DNA of 40,157 nucleotides, taken from NCBI GenBank assembly GCA_020847985.1, contig JADLBC010000015.1:1-40157 (forward strand). Direction: 5' to 3'. The stretch's first letter is position 1. The number at the start of each line of letters is the position of its first letter. This DNA is from Dehalococcoidia bacterium (lineage in GTDB: Bacteria; Chloroflexota; Dehalococcoidia; Tepidiformales; Tepidiformaceae). Under the pieces are notes generated by a model. It did not search any database and was not told where the DNA came from. It worked only from the letters and a program-made list of their open reading frames with translations. Below are positions 16,624-23,735 of the stretch, piece after piece. The position numbers and the translations under genes are program-made.

Positions 16624-18288
16624 ATGGAGATCGACCCCCGGCGCGCGGCGGAACTTCGCGCCGCATTCGATGAGGCGGTGGTGCAAGAAGGGAACGAGCT
16701 CGCGGGGCCGTTCATGACCGTCTCGGGGAAGGAGATCGCGCGCCTCTACGACCCGACGGACACGGCCGGCACGGAGTACGAGCGCGACATCAACCTGCCC
16801 GGTTCATACCCATTCACGCGGGGAGTTCATCGCACGGGGTATCGCGGCAAGCCGTGGACGATCCGGATGTTCAGTGGGTTCGGTTCGGCCGAGGAGACCA
16901 ACCAGCGCTACCGCGACCTGCTGGCGACGGGGAACAACGGCCTTTCGATCGCCTTCGATATGCCGACGCTGATGGGCTACGACCACGACGAACCGTGGGC
17001 CGAAGGCGAGTTCGGCAGCTGCGGCGTGGCCGTGGATTCGCTGGCCGATATGGAGATCCTGCTGCGGGACCTGCCGCTCGACCGGATCACGACGTCGATG
17101 ACGATCAACAGCCCGGCGCCGGTGGTCTGGGCCCTCTTCATCGCGGCGGCGGAGCGACGCGGGATACCGCGGGCGAAGCTGGCGGGCACGCTGCAGAACG
17201 ACATCCTGAAGGAGTACATCGCCCAGAACGAGTACATCTATGACCCGGCGAATTCGATGCGGCTGGTGACGGACACGATCGAGTTCGCGGCGCGGGAGAT
17301 GCCGCTCTGGAACCCGGTGAGCGTGAGCGGCTACCACATCCGCGAGGCGGGTTCGACGGCGGCCCAGGAGCTGGCGTTCACGCTTGCCGACGGCATCGAA
17401 TATGTACGGTGGGGACTTGAGCGAGGGCTCGACATCGACGAATTCGCGGGCCGGATCTCGTTCTTCTTTAACAGCCACAACGACTTCTTCGAGGAAGTGG
17501 CGAAGTTCCGCGCGGCGCGGCGAATCTGGGCGCGGCAGATGCGCGAACGGTTCGGCGCGAAGAACCCGCGTTCGTGGCTGATGCGCTTCCACACGCAGAC
17601 GGCGGGCGTTTCGCTGACGGAACAGCAGCCTGAGGTGAACCTGGTACGCGTCGCGATCCAGGCGCTGGCGGCGGTGATGGGCGGCACGCAATCGCTGCAC
17701 ACGGACGCCATGGACGAGGCGATCGCGCTCCCCAGCGACAAGGCGGCGCGACTGGCCGTGCGCACGCAGCAGGTGATCCTGCACGAGAGCGGCGTCGTGA
17801 ACACGGTCGATCCGCTCGGCGGGTCATGGTTCGTGGAGAAACTCACGAACGAGATGGAAGCCGAGGTGCTGCGCTACTTCGAGGCGATCGAGGCGCTGGG
17901 CGGCGTGCTGCCGGCGATCGAAACGGGGTATTTCCAGAAGGAGATCGCGGATGCCTCCGCGCGCTTCCAGCGCGAAGTCGAGGCGCGCGACCGGATCCTG
18001 GTGGGCGTGAACGAGTACGTGCTGCACGAGCCGCCCGATATCCCGATCCTGGCATTCGACCCGGAAGGCGAACGGCGGCATCTCGCGCGGCTGAAGGCGC
18101 ACCGCGCGGGCCGGGACGCGGACGGCTGGGGCGCGGCGATGAACCGCCTGGAAGCAGCCTCGCGGCAGCCACGTGAGAACACGATGCCGTACATCATCGA
18201 CGCCGTGAACGCCGGGGCCACCGTGGGCGAGGTGTGCAACCTGTGGCGGCGGGTGTACGGCGAGTACAAAGAGCAGGTCGTCGTCTGA
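16624..18288 (+). CDS. B12-dependent acyl-CoA mutase large subunit, isobutyryl-CoA-mutase-like
   Basis: This 554-aa protein is the substrate-binding TIM-barrel part of the methylmalonyl-CoA mutase family, which rearranges acyl-CoA carbon skeletons using adenosylcobalamin. Family landmarks are [20 protein letters not shown] (74-93), [10 protein letters not shown] (111-120), [19 protein letters not shown] (188-206) and [17 protein letters not shown]. It ends without a C-terminal cobalamin-binding domain, so a separate small subunit is needed and none is in the window. At the two positions that distinguish substrates in this family it has Phe83 (Tyr89 in methylmalonyl-CoA mutase) and Gln201 (Arg207), 118 residues apart as in both families. 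This is the Phe/Gln pair of isobutyryl-CoA mutase. An acyl-CoA lacking a free carboxylate is therefore the likelier substrate. It is co-directional with a crotonase gene. Confidence 0.88.
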   Translation: MEIDPRRAAELRAAFDEAVVQEGNELAGPFMTVSGKEIARLYDPTDTAGTEYERDINLPGSYPFTRGVHRTGYRGKPWTIRMFSGFGSAEETNQRYRDLLATGNNGLSIAFDMPTLMGYDHDEPWAEGEFGSCGVAVDSLADMEILLRDLPLDRITTSMTINSPAPVVWALFIAAAERRGIPRAKLAGTLQNDILKEYIAQNEYIYDPANSMRLVTDTIEFAAREMPLWNPVSVSGYHIREAGSTAAQELAFTLADGIEYVRWGLERGLDIDEFAGRISFFFNSHNDFFEEVAKFRAARRIWARQMRERFGAKNPRSWLMRFHTQTAGVSLTEQQPEVNLVRVAIQALAAVMGGTQSLHTDAMDEAIALPSDKAARLAVRTQQVILHESGVVNTVDPLGGSWFVEKLTNEMEAEVLRYFEAIEALGGVLPAIETGYFQKEIADASARFQREVEARDRILVGVNEYVLHEPPDIPILAFDPEGERRHLARLKAHRAGRDADGWGAAMNRLEAASRQPRENTMPYIIDAVNAGATVGEVCNLWRRVYGEYKEQVVV

Positions 18289-18316
18289 GGCGGCGCGTGT
18301 GAAAGGGGAGGCAACC

Positions 18317-19213
18317 ATGGAGTACCGGGACATCCTGACCTTCAAAAAGGACCGGCACGCGGTCGTGCAGCTCAACCGGCCCGAGAAGATGAACGCGCTG
18401 AGCCACAACCTGCGGGCGGAGCTGTTCGATGCGCTCAAGGGGTTCGAAATGGACCCTGACGTGCGCGCGATCATCATCCGCGGGTCGGGGCGCGGATTCA
18501 GCGCTGGGTACGACCTGAGCGGCATCCAGAACACGCTGGACGATCGCGATTATGTCGAAAAGCGAAGCGGCCTGCCGAACGTGGGCTCGATCCATCCCGG
18601 GCAGGGCCAGTGGCCGCAGCACCTGCTCAGCGGGTACTGGCAGATCTGGGAGCTGACGAAGCCGGTGATTTCGCAGGTGCACGGGTGGTGCCTCGCGGGC
18701 GGCACAGAGCTGGCGACAATGTGCGACCTGATGTTCGTGGCCGAAGACGCGATCATCGGCTACCCGCCGGTGCGGGCGATGACGCCGGTGGACGTGCTCT
18801 ACCACCCCTGGCAGATGCACCAGAAGAAGGTGCGCGAACTGCTCTACACGGGCGACAGCGTGACCGGACGCGAGGCCGTTGAACTCGGGTGGGCGAACCG
18901 GGCGGTGCCGGTCGACCGGCTGTGCGAGGTGACGGAGGCGTTCGCCGAGCGGATCGCGAACGTGGACGGGCCGATGCTGCAGATGACCAAGCGGCAGGTG
19001 AACCGGGCGTACGAGATCATGGGCATCCGCACGGCGATGGCCGTCGGCGCCGACATCCAGGAGCTCGGGCGGGCGCGGCCGGGCGGCGCGGAGTTCGGAC
19101 GGATCGCGCGGGAGAAGGGCCTCAAGGCGGCGCTCGACTGGCGCGACAGCCCCTTCGGGGATTACGGGAGCGCGCCGGCATCGGCGACGAAGCCATCGGG
19201 GGCCGCCTGGTGA
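18317..19213 (+). CDS. enoyl-CoA hydratase/isomerase family protein
   Basis: This 298-aa crotonase-fold protein has VVQLNRPEKMNALS (17-30), the first oxyanion loop FSAGYDLSG (61-69) and the second with CLAGGTELATMCDL (125-138). Glu131 corresponds to the first catalytic glutamate of enoyl-CoA hydratase. The second is replaced by Pro151 in GYPPV. One-glutamate members are often isomerases or hydratases with altered specificity. GGGGAGG (18305-18311) lies 5 nt before the ATG at 18317, so I reject the GTG at 18299. It follows the mutase by 28 bp and is probably in the same transcript, consistent with branched or short-chain acyl-CoA metabolism. Confidence 0.9.
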   Translation: MEYRDILTFKKDRHAVVQLNRPEKMNALSHNLRAELFDALKGFEMDPDVRAIIIRGSGRGFSAGYDLSGIQNTLDDRDYVEKRSGLPNVGSIHPGQGQWPQHLLSGYWQIWELTKPVISQVHGWCLAGGTELATMCDLMFVAEDAIIGYPPVRAMTPVDVLYHPWQMHQKKVRELLYTGDSVTGREAVELGWANRAVPVDRLCEVTEAFAERIANVDGPMLQMTKRQVNRAYEIMGIRTAMAVGADIQELGRARPGGAEFGRIAREKGLKAALDWRDSPFGDYGSAPASATKPSGAAW

Positions 19214-19220
19214 CGGGGAG

Positions 19221-19266
19221 GGCCGCGTGCGTGTGACCGCGGGCTCATCCGTCGCACGGCGCGGCC
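19221..19266 (+). terminator. hairpin after the mutase operon
   Basis: GGCCGCG (19221-19227) pairs with CGCGGCC (19260-19266), with further pairing of TGCG and CGCA inside. It lies just after the crotonase stop codon and is followed by AAACC with no U-tract, so it is a weak terminator candidate. Confidence 0.3.
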
Positions 19267-19316
19267 AAACCGGGGCTTGCTAAACGGTCCTTTACCTGCT
19301 CAGGTATCTCCCAGAT

Positions 19317-19339
19317 TCGAGATCTAGCCTGAATCTCGA
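19317..19339. promoter_or_regulatory. inverted repeat enclosing a -10-like hexamer, upstream of the flavin operon
   Basis: TCGAGAT (19317-19323) and ATCTCGA (19333-19339) are perfect 7-bp arms around 9 nt, and the spacer contains TAGCCT (19325-19330), a TAnnnT-type -10 candidate. About 12 bp upstream, ACCTGCTCAGGT (19294-19305) is another short palindrome. The geometry suits an operator that overlaps the promoter of the gene at 19387. The regulator is unknown. Confidence 0.4.
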
Positions 19340-19386
19340 TACGTGCGGGAGCGCCCGGCGAGGCCTCCCGAGGAGCCAGGCAGCAC

Positions 19387-19986
19387 ATGGCGGACCCGAA
19401 CCGGACAGACCCGCGCGGCGGGGAGCAGTGGTGGCGCAAAGGCAAGCCGGGCCGGCTGAAGAGCAGCATGGTCGGCATCAGCGCCGCGGCCGTGCTGGGC
19501 GTGTACGCGGCGGGCTATGTGAGCAGCGGCGATGGGGCCGGCGCCACCGTGAAGGCGGCATCCCCCGCGTCTGCGCCCCTGGCCACGGCAACGGCCATCC
19601 CCCCGGCCACAGCGACGGCGGCGCCCCGGGGGCCGGCGGGCCGCACGCTCCCCGGGGGTGAAGTACCACCCACGGTGGCGCCCACCGCGACGCCGGTGAC
19701 GGCGCGCACGCCGGTCGCGGCCGGGACCTACAAGGACGGCAGTTACACGGGGACGGGCGTGGGCCCGCACGGCGGGATGACGGTCGCGGTGGCGGTGGAA
19801 GGCGGCCGCATCACCTCGGTGGACATCACGGCGTGCAACACGCGCTGGCCCTGCAGCCGGATCAGCGAACTGCCTTCGCGGGTGTTGGCGGCGCAATCGG
19901 CGCAGGTGCAGTACGTGACGCGGGCGACGGATAGCTCGGTGGCGTTTGTGCGGGCCGTCTCGGCCGCGCTCGAGCAGGCGCGATGA
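19387..19986 (+). CDS. membrane-anchored FMN-binding domain protein (RnfG/NqrC-like domain)
   Basis: This 199-aa protein has one N-terminal membrane helix (about 27-45), a Pro/Thr/Ala-rich linker (about 55-112) and a C-terminal FMN-binding domain (about 114-197). The domain opens with YKDGSYTGTGVGPHGGMTV and continues with ITSVDI and LPSRVLAAQS. In the family, FMN is joined through a phosphoester to a Thr or Ser in a Dxx[ST]GA[ST] motif installed by ApbE. Here the matching stretch is QYVTRATDS (175-183), so Thr181 is the candidate acceptor while the Asp and Gly of the motif are Gln and Arg. The gene overlaps apbE by 4 bp (ATGA), supporting real flavinylation. It probably carries electrons outside the membrane. 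Confidence 0.85.
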   Translation: MADPNRTDPRGGEQWWRKGKPGRLKSSMVGISAAAVLGVYAAGYVSSGDGAGATVKAASPASAPLATATAIPPATATAAPRGPAGRTLPGGEVPPTVAPTATPVTARTPVAAGTYKDGSYTGTGVGPHGGMTVAVAVEGGRITSVDITACNTRWPCSRISELPSRVLAAQSAQVQYVTRATDSSVAFVRAVSAALEQAR

Positions 19987-20897
19987 CGACGGTGACGCTG
20001 CAGCGCGCGACGGCGGCCCGGGTATTCATGGACACGCTCGTCGCCTTCGAAGTGCTGCACGAGGACGCGGACACAGAATCGGCGGACCGTGCCATCAACG
20101 AAGCGTTCGGGTGGTTCGCCGAAGTGGAACGGACGTGCAGCCGCTTCGATCCCGCCTCGGAGCTGCGGCGGCTGTGTGAACGAACGGACCAACCCGTGCG
20201 CCCGAGCGCGCTGCTCTTCGCGGCGATCGCGTTCGCGGTCGAACTGGCGGAGCGAACCAACGGCGCCTTCGATCCCGCCGTCGGGGCGCGGATGGAAGCG
20301 GCGGGGTTCGATACCAACTACCGGACGGGCGAACGCCAACCCCAAAGGACACCGGGCGGCGCCATGTGGCGCGATATCGAGGTCGATCGCGAGGGCGGGA
20401 CGGTGCGATTGCGGCGGCCGCTCACCATCGACCTCGGCGCGGTGGCGAAGGGGATGGCCGTCGACCTCGCGGCGCGGGCGTTCGCGGGCTTCCCAGGCTT
20501 CGTGATCGACGCCGGGGGCGACATCTTCGCGGGTGGCACGAACGCGGACGGCGGCCCGTGGGTCATCGGGCTGCGCGACCCGTCCGGCGAGGGGACGCTC
20601 GCCGGGCGGGTCGCGATCTCGGACGCCGCCATCTGCACCTCGGGAGATTACGAACGCCGCGCCGCGGACGGGCACCACATCCTCGACCCCCGGGGCAGCG
20701 GCAGTGCGACGGAGTGCATTGGCGTGACGGTGATCGCGGAATCGGCGATGGCTGCGGATGCGCTGGCGACGGCGGCGTTCGTGCTCGGGCCGGAGGATGG
20801 CATCGCGCTGTTGGAAGAGGAGGGCGCGGACGGGTGCCTGGCCACGAGCGATGGGCGCACGGTGACGACTCGGGGATTCGAGGCGTACCTGCGGTGA
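19983..20897 (+). CDS. apbE: FAD:protein FMN transferase
   Basis: ApbE splits FAD and attaches FMN to Thr/Ser of target flavoproteins, with Mg2+. The 304-aa product has the family motifs: an FMDTLVAFEV start segment, CSRFDPASEL (about 53-62), DLGAVAKGMAVD, DAGGDIFAGG, ICTSGDYER followed by HHILDPRG, and ESAMAADALATAAFVLG near the C-terminus. No signal peptide or lipobox is visible, unlike many exported ApbE proteins, so it may act in the cytoplasm or be exported in another way. It overlaps the FMN-binding gene upstream and the RnfD-like gene downstream by 4 bp each, so its substrates are very probably those neighbours. Confidence 0.93.
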   Translation: MTTVTLQRATAARVFMDTLVAFEVLHEDADTESADRAINEAFGWFAEVERTCSRFDPASELRRLCERTDQPVRPSALLFAAIAFAVELAERTNGAFDPAVGARMEAAGFDTNYRTGERQPQRTPGGAMWRDIEVDREGGTVRLRRPLTIDLGAVAKGMAVDLAARAFAGFPGFVIDAGGDIFAGGTNADGGPWVIGLRDPSGEGTLAGRVAISDAAICTSGDYERRAADGHHILDPRGSGSATECIGVTVIAESAMAADALATAAFVLGPEDGIALLEEEGADGCLATSDGRTVTTRGFEAYLR

Positions 20898-21784
20898 CGA
20901 CGAACGCGGTGGGCGTTCGCGCCCGGGCGATGGCTCTCAATAGATCGCACGCGTGGCGACGGTTGCGTCGGGCGGTGCGGTCGCCAAAAGGCACGCTGCT
21001 CCTGCTGTTCGTCCCGATGGTGCTCCTGGCGCTGCCGAAGGCCGGGGCGAGCGATGTGCTGCCGGGGCTATTCGCGGCGGCGGCGGCCGCGGCAGCCATC
21101 GATATGGCCACCGCGAAGCTCACGCGGGACCGCTGGATCTTCCCGGACGGGGCGATCCTGTCGGCGCTCATCGTGGCGATGGTGCTGAGCCCGATCGAGG
21201 ACTGGTATGTGGTAGCGGCGACGGCGACGCTGGCGATCACCAGCAAGCACCTCTTCCGCATCGGTCCGGCGAACGTGTTCAACCCGGCGGCGCTCGCGAT
21301 CGTGGCGGCGTCGGTGCTGTTCGACGGCGTACAGGACTGGTGGGGCGCGTTGCCGGCGCTGGGGTGGTGGGGCGCCGGAGCCGTGCTCGTGGCGGGGCTG
21401 TTCATGGCCGACCGGATCCACAAGATGCCGCTGGTGCTGGCGTTCCTGGGGCCGTATTTCGCGCTGTTCACGGCCGCGAGCCTGCTCGGCGATAACGGCG
21501 TCGCGGAGATCTTCCGCCGGCCGGACGTACATGCGGCGCTGTTCTTCGCGTTCTTCATGGCGGACGACCCGCCGACTTGCCCGGTGCACTTCCGGCACCA
21601 GGTGGCGTTCGGGCTGATCACGGCGGTGGCGTGCTTCGCGTTCTTCCAGCTGTTCGGGTGGGTGTACTTCCTGCCGGCCGGGCTGCTGGTCGCGAACGTG
21701 GCGGAAGGCGGGCGGCGCTGGCTCGCGCAGCAACGGCGGCGGCGGCATGCGCCGCGGCGGGTCTCACTCCGCGCGGCTGCCTGA
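20894..21784 (+). CDS. RnfD/NqrB-like polytopic membrane protein
   Basis: This 296-aa protein has about eight hydrophobic segments. NVFNPAALAIVAASVLF, the HKMPLVLAFLGPYFALF segment and FFMADDPPTCPVHFRHQ resemble the RnfD/NqrB family, where the loop before a late helix reads F-M-x-[TD]-D-P-x-T-x-P. In Rnf and Nqr complexes these subunits hold covalent FMN and conduct electrons across the membrane. Other Rnf/Nqr subunits are absent, and I see no clear SGAT-type flavinylation site. The GTG at 20894 overlaps the apbE stop by 4 bp; an ATG at 20930 is the alternative. Together the three genes look like a minimal transmembrane flavin electron-transfer module. A strong terminator follows. Confidence 0.8.
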   Translation: MTTNAVGVRARAMALNRSHAWRRLRRAVRSPKGTLLLLFVPMVLLALPKAGASDVLPGLFAAAAAAAAIDMATAKLTRDRWIFPDGAILSALIVAMVLSPIEDWYVVAATATLAITSKHLFRIGPANVFNPAALAIVAASVLFDGVQDWWGALPALGWWGAGAVLVAGLFMADRIHKMPLVLAFLGPYFALFTAASLLGDNGVAEIFRRPDVHAALFFAFFMADDPPTCPVHFRHQVAFGLITAVACFAFFQLFGWVYFLPAGLLVANVAEGGRRWLAQQRRRRHAPRRVSLRAAA

Positions 21785-21805
21785 ATAGCGCTCGTGAGGG
21801 CACGA

Positions 21806-21838
21806 CGAAGGCGGCTCCTGTTGGGGAGCCGCCTTTCG
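21806..21838. terminator. strong convergent Rho-independent-type terminator
   Basis: AAGGCGGCTCC (21808-21818) and GGAGCCGCCTT (21825-21835) form a perfect 11-bp stem with a 6-nt loop, flanked by CGA and TCG. The plus-strand side is followed by TTTCG. It separates the flavin operon from the convergent monooxygenase gene and probably serves both. Confidence 0.8.
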
Positions 21839-21862
21839 CATGAGCGGAACCGGGAGCCGGGC

Positions 21863-23365
21863 CTAGGAGTAGGAGAACTCGGGGCCGTCGAGGTCGATCG
21901 CGGGGATCTCGTCCTTTTCGCGCCAGTAGTCCTGGGTGTGCTGCCACTCGGGCTTGTTGCCGCGCTTGGGGAGCTTCTCCATGGCGCGCATGAGGTACCC
22001 GGGGTTGAAGTTCTCCGGGTCGATCCACTGGAGCAGCTCCATGTCCTTGTCCTCGGGCCGGAGTTGGACCTCAACGCGCTTGGCACCCTTCTGCGCCATG
22101 TGGGCGAGCAGGCGGCAGACGAAGTCGGCGAGAAGGTCGGCGCGGAGCGTCCAGCTGGCGCGGAAGTACCCGAAGATCCAGAGCATGTTCGGGACGCCGG
22201 TGAACATCATGCCGCGGTAGGTGACGGTCTTCGAGAAGTCGAGCGGCTGGCCATCGATCTGGAAATCGATATCGCCGAGGACGTTCATATTGAAGCCGGT
22301 GGCGGTGATGATGATGTCGGCCTCAAGCTCCTCGCCGGACTTGGTGAGGATGCCGCGCGGGGTGAAGCGGTCGATCTCGTCGGTGACCATGGAGGCCTTG
22401 CCGGCGGTGATGCCCTTGAAGATGTCGCCGTCGGGCACGAAGGCGATGCGCTGGCGCCAGGGGCGGTACTTCGGGGTGAAGTGCGTCTCGACGTCGTAAT
22501 CGGGGCCGAGGTAGGCGCGGACGCCGGCGAGGAGTTCCGACTTCACCTTTTCGGGCTCTTCGAAGGCGCGCTTCGTGAACACGGCCTGGTCGTGCAGGAT
22601 CTTGCGGCGCACGATCTCGTGGATCCAGGTCTCATCGATTTCGAGCTCGCGGAGCATCTCGGCGAGGTCGTTCCGGTTGCGGCCGGGGATGAAGTAGGTA
22701 GGGGAGCGCTGGAGCACGGTGACGTGGGCGCAATCGCCGGCGATCGCTGGGACGACGGTGGCGGTGGTGGCGCCGGAGCCAATCACGACGACCTTCTTGC
22801 CCTTGAGGTCGATGTCCTCGGGCCAGGTCTGGGGGTGGATGACCTGGCCGGTGAAGGTGTCCATGCCTGGCCACTCGGGGGTATAGCCCTGGGAATGGCG
22901 GTAGTAGCCCTGGCACATCCAGAGGAAGCCGCAGGTGAAGCGGCGCGTCTCGTTAGTGGCGGTGTTGAGCGCTTCCACGGTCCAGCGGTTGGCGGCGCTG
23001 TCCCAGTTGGCGGTAATGATCTTGTGGTTGTAGCGGATGTGGCGGGCGAGGTCGTTCTCTTCGATCACCTCACCCATGTACTTGAGGATTTCGCCGGCGG
23101 TGGCGATGGGGGCGCTGGTCCAGGGCTTGAACCGGTAGCCGAAGGTGTGGAGGTCGCTATCGGAGCGGATGCCGGGGTACTTATGCGTCAGCCACGTGCC
23201 ACCGAAGCTTTCGAGCGCATCGAGCACGACGAAGGTGGTGCCGGGGCGCTGCGTCTGCAGATGGTAGGCGCCGCCGACGCCGGAGATGCCGGCTCCGACG
23301 ATGAGGACATCGAAGTCCTCGACCTGGGAGGGGGACTGGGGGTTGAGCGTTTCCGTTGCGGTCAT
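21863..23365 (-). CDS. flavin-dependent Baeyer-Villiger monooxygenase, EthA-like
   Basis: Type I Baeyer-Villiger monooxygenases use FAD, NADPH and O2 to convert ketones to esters. The 500-aa product has an FAD-binding GAGISG (24-29), FGGTW (54-58) and YPGIRSDSDLHTFGYRFKPW (63-82), a second dinucleotide motif GSGATT (196-201), and the type I fingerprint FTGQVIHPQTWP (171-182), matching FxGxxxHxxxWP. The layout and motif wording resemble mycobacterial EthA, which oxidises ketones and thioamide prodrugs. The physiological substrate here is unknown. The ATG at 23365 is preceded by a weak AGGA. The gene stands alone on its strand, converging with the flavin operon and divergent from the molybdoenzyme locus. 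Confidence 0.9.
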   Translation of the reverse strand: MTATETLNPQSPSQVEDFDVLIVGAGISGVGGAYHLQTQRPGTTFVVLDALESFGGTWLTHKYPGIRSDSDLHTFGYRFKPWTSAPIATAGEILKYMGEVIEENDLARHIRYNHKIITANWDSAANRWTVEALNTATNETRRFTCGFLWMCQGYYRHSQGYTPEWPGMDTFTGQVIHPQTWPEDIDLKGKKVVVIGSGATTATVVPAIAGDCAHVTVLQRSPTYFIPGRNRNDLAEMLRELEIDETWIHEIVRRKILHDQAVFTKRAFEEPEKVKSELLAGVRAYLGPDYDVETHFTPKYRPWRQRIAFVPDGDIFKGITAGKASMVTDEIDRFTPRGILTKSGEELEADIIITATGFNMNVLGDIDFQIDGQPLDFSKTVTYRGMMFTGVPNMLWIFGYFRASWTLRADLLADFVCRLLAHMAQKGAKRVEVQLRPEDKDMELLQWIDPENFNPGYLMRAMEKLPKRGNKPEWQHTQDYWREKDEIPAIDLDGPEFSYS

Positions 23366-23559
23366 CGATTCCTGCCTGTCTTGATGCGAACAAGATGCGA
23401 AAGCATGGCCGGGAACATGCCGCCGAGCAAACGGGTAGCCAAGGCCAAATGAGCCGTTTGATCGGGACCGGATGGACGTGGACGGGGTAAAGGCGGTGTG
23501 GGCCCACGGGCGCGGGCGCGGGCTTCGGCCGCGACGGCATGACGCGGAAGGATGAGCGG

Positions 23560-23619
23560 CCGGCGGGGGTCACCGCCGGGCCGGCGGGCTGCTCACCCTC
23601 TCAATCCAGCTTCGCTGGA
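23560..23619. repeat. two hairpins in the monooxygenase/molybdoenzyme intergenic region
   Basis: The 370-bp gap between 23365 and 23736 has no gene. It contains CCGGCGG (23560-23566) with CCGCCGG (23573-23579), and TCCAGC (23605-23610) with GCTGGA (23614-23619). These may shape a long leader or be binding sites. I did not match them to a known riboswitch, including the molybdenum-cofactor motif. Confidence 0.35.
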
Positions 23620-23648
23620 CTCAAGGGGGTGCGAAATCAGGGCCTATT

Positions 23649-23664
23649 GGCCCACTCGTGGGCC
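23649..23664. promoter_or_regulatory. 7-2-7 palindrome upstream of the molybdoenzyme locus
   Basis: GGCCCAC (23649-23655) and GTGGGCC (23658-23664) are perfect arms with a 2-bp spacer, lying 9 bp before the Crp/Fnr-type site. This is a likely second operator or a tight hairpin. The binding protein is unknown. Confidence 0.4.
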
Positions 23665-23673
23665 GGTAAAACC

Positions 23674-23689
23674 AGTGACTTTTGTCACA
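23674..23689. promoter_or_regulatory. Crp/Fnr-family binding site
   Basis: AGTGA-CTTTTG-TCACA matches the Crp consensus TGTGA-N6-TCACA at nine of ten arm positions and contains the perfect palindrome GTGAC-TTTT-GTCAC. It lies 46 bp before the ATG at 23736. A weak -10 candidate, ACTATG (23713-23718), would put the transcription start about 42 bp from the site centre, as in class II activation. Family members respond to oxygen, NO or cAMP, which fits control of a respiratory molybdoenzyme. Confidence 0.55.
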
Positions 23690-23735
23690 TCGACTGCTGG
23701 TACCCGCGAAGGACTATGCCGGCCAGGAGGTAAAG

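Noticed and set aside
18299..18316. GTG at 18299 as the start of the second crotonase
   Set aside because: The GGGGAGG ribosome-binding site lies between this GTG and the ATG at 18317, at the right distance for the ATG.
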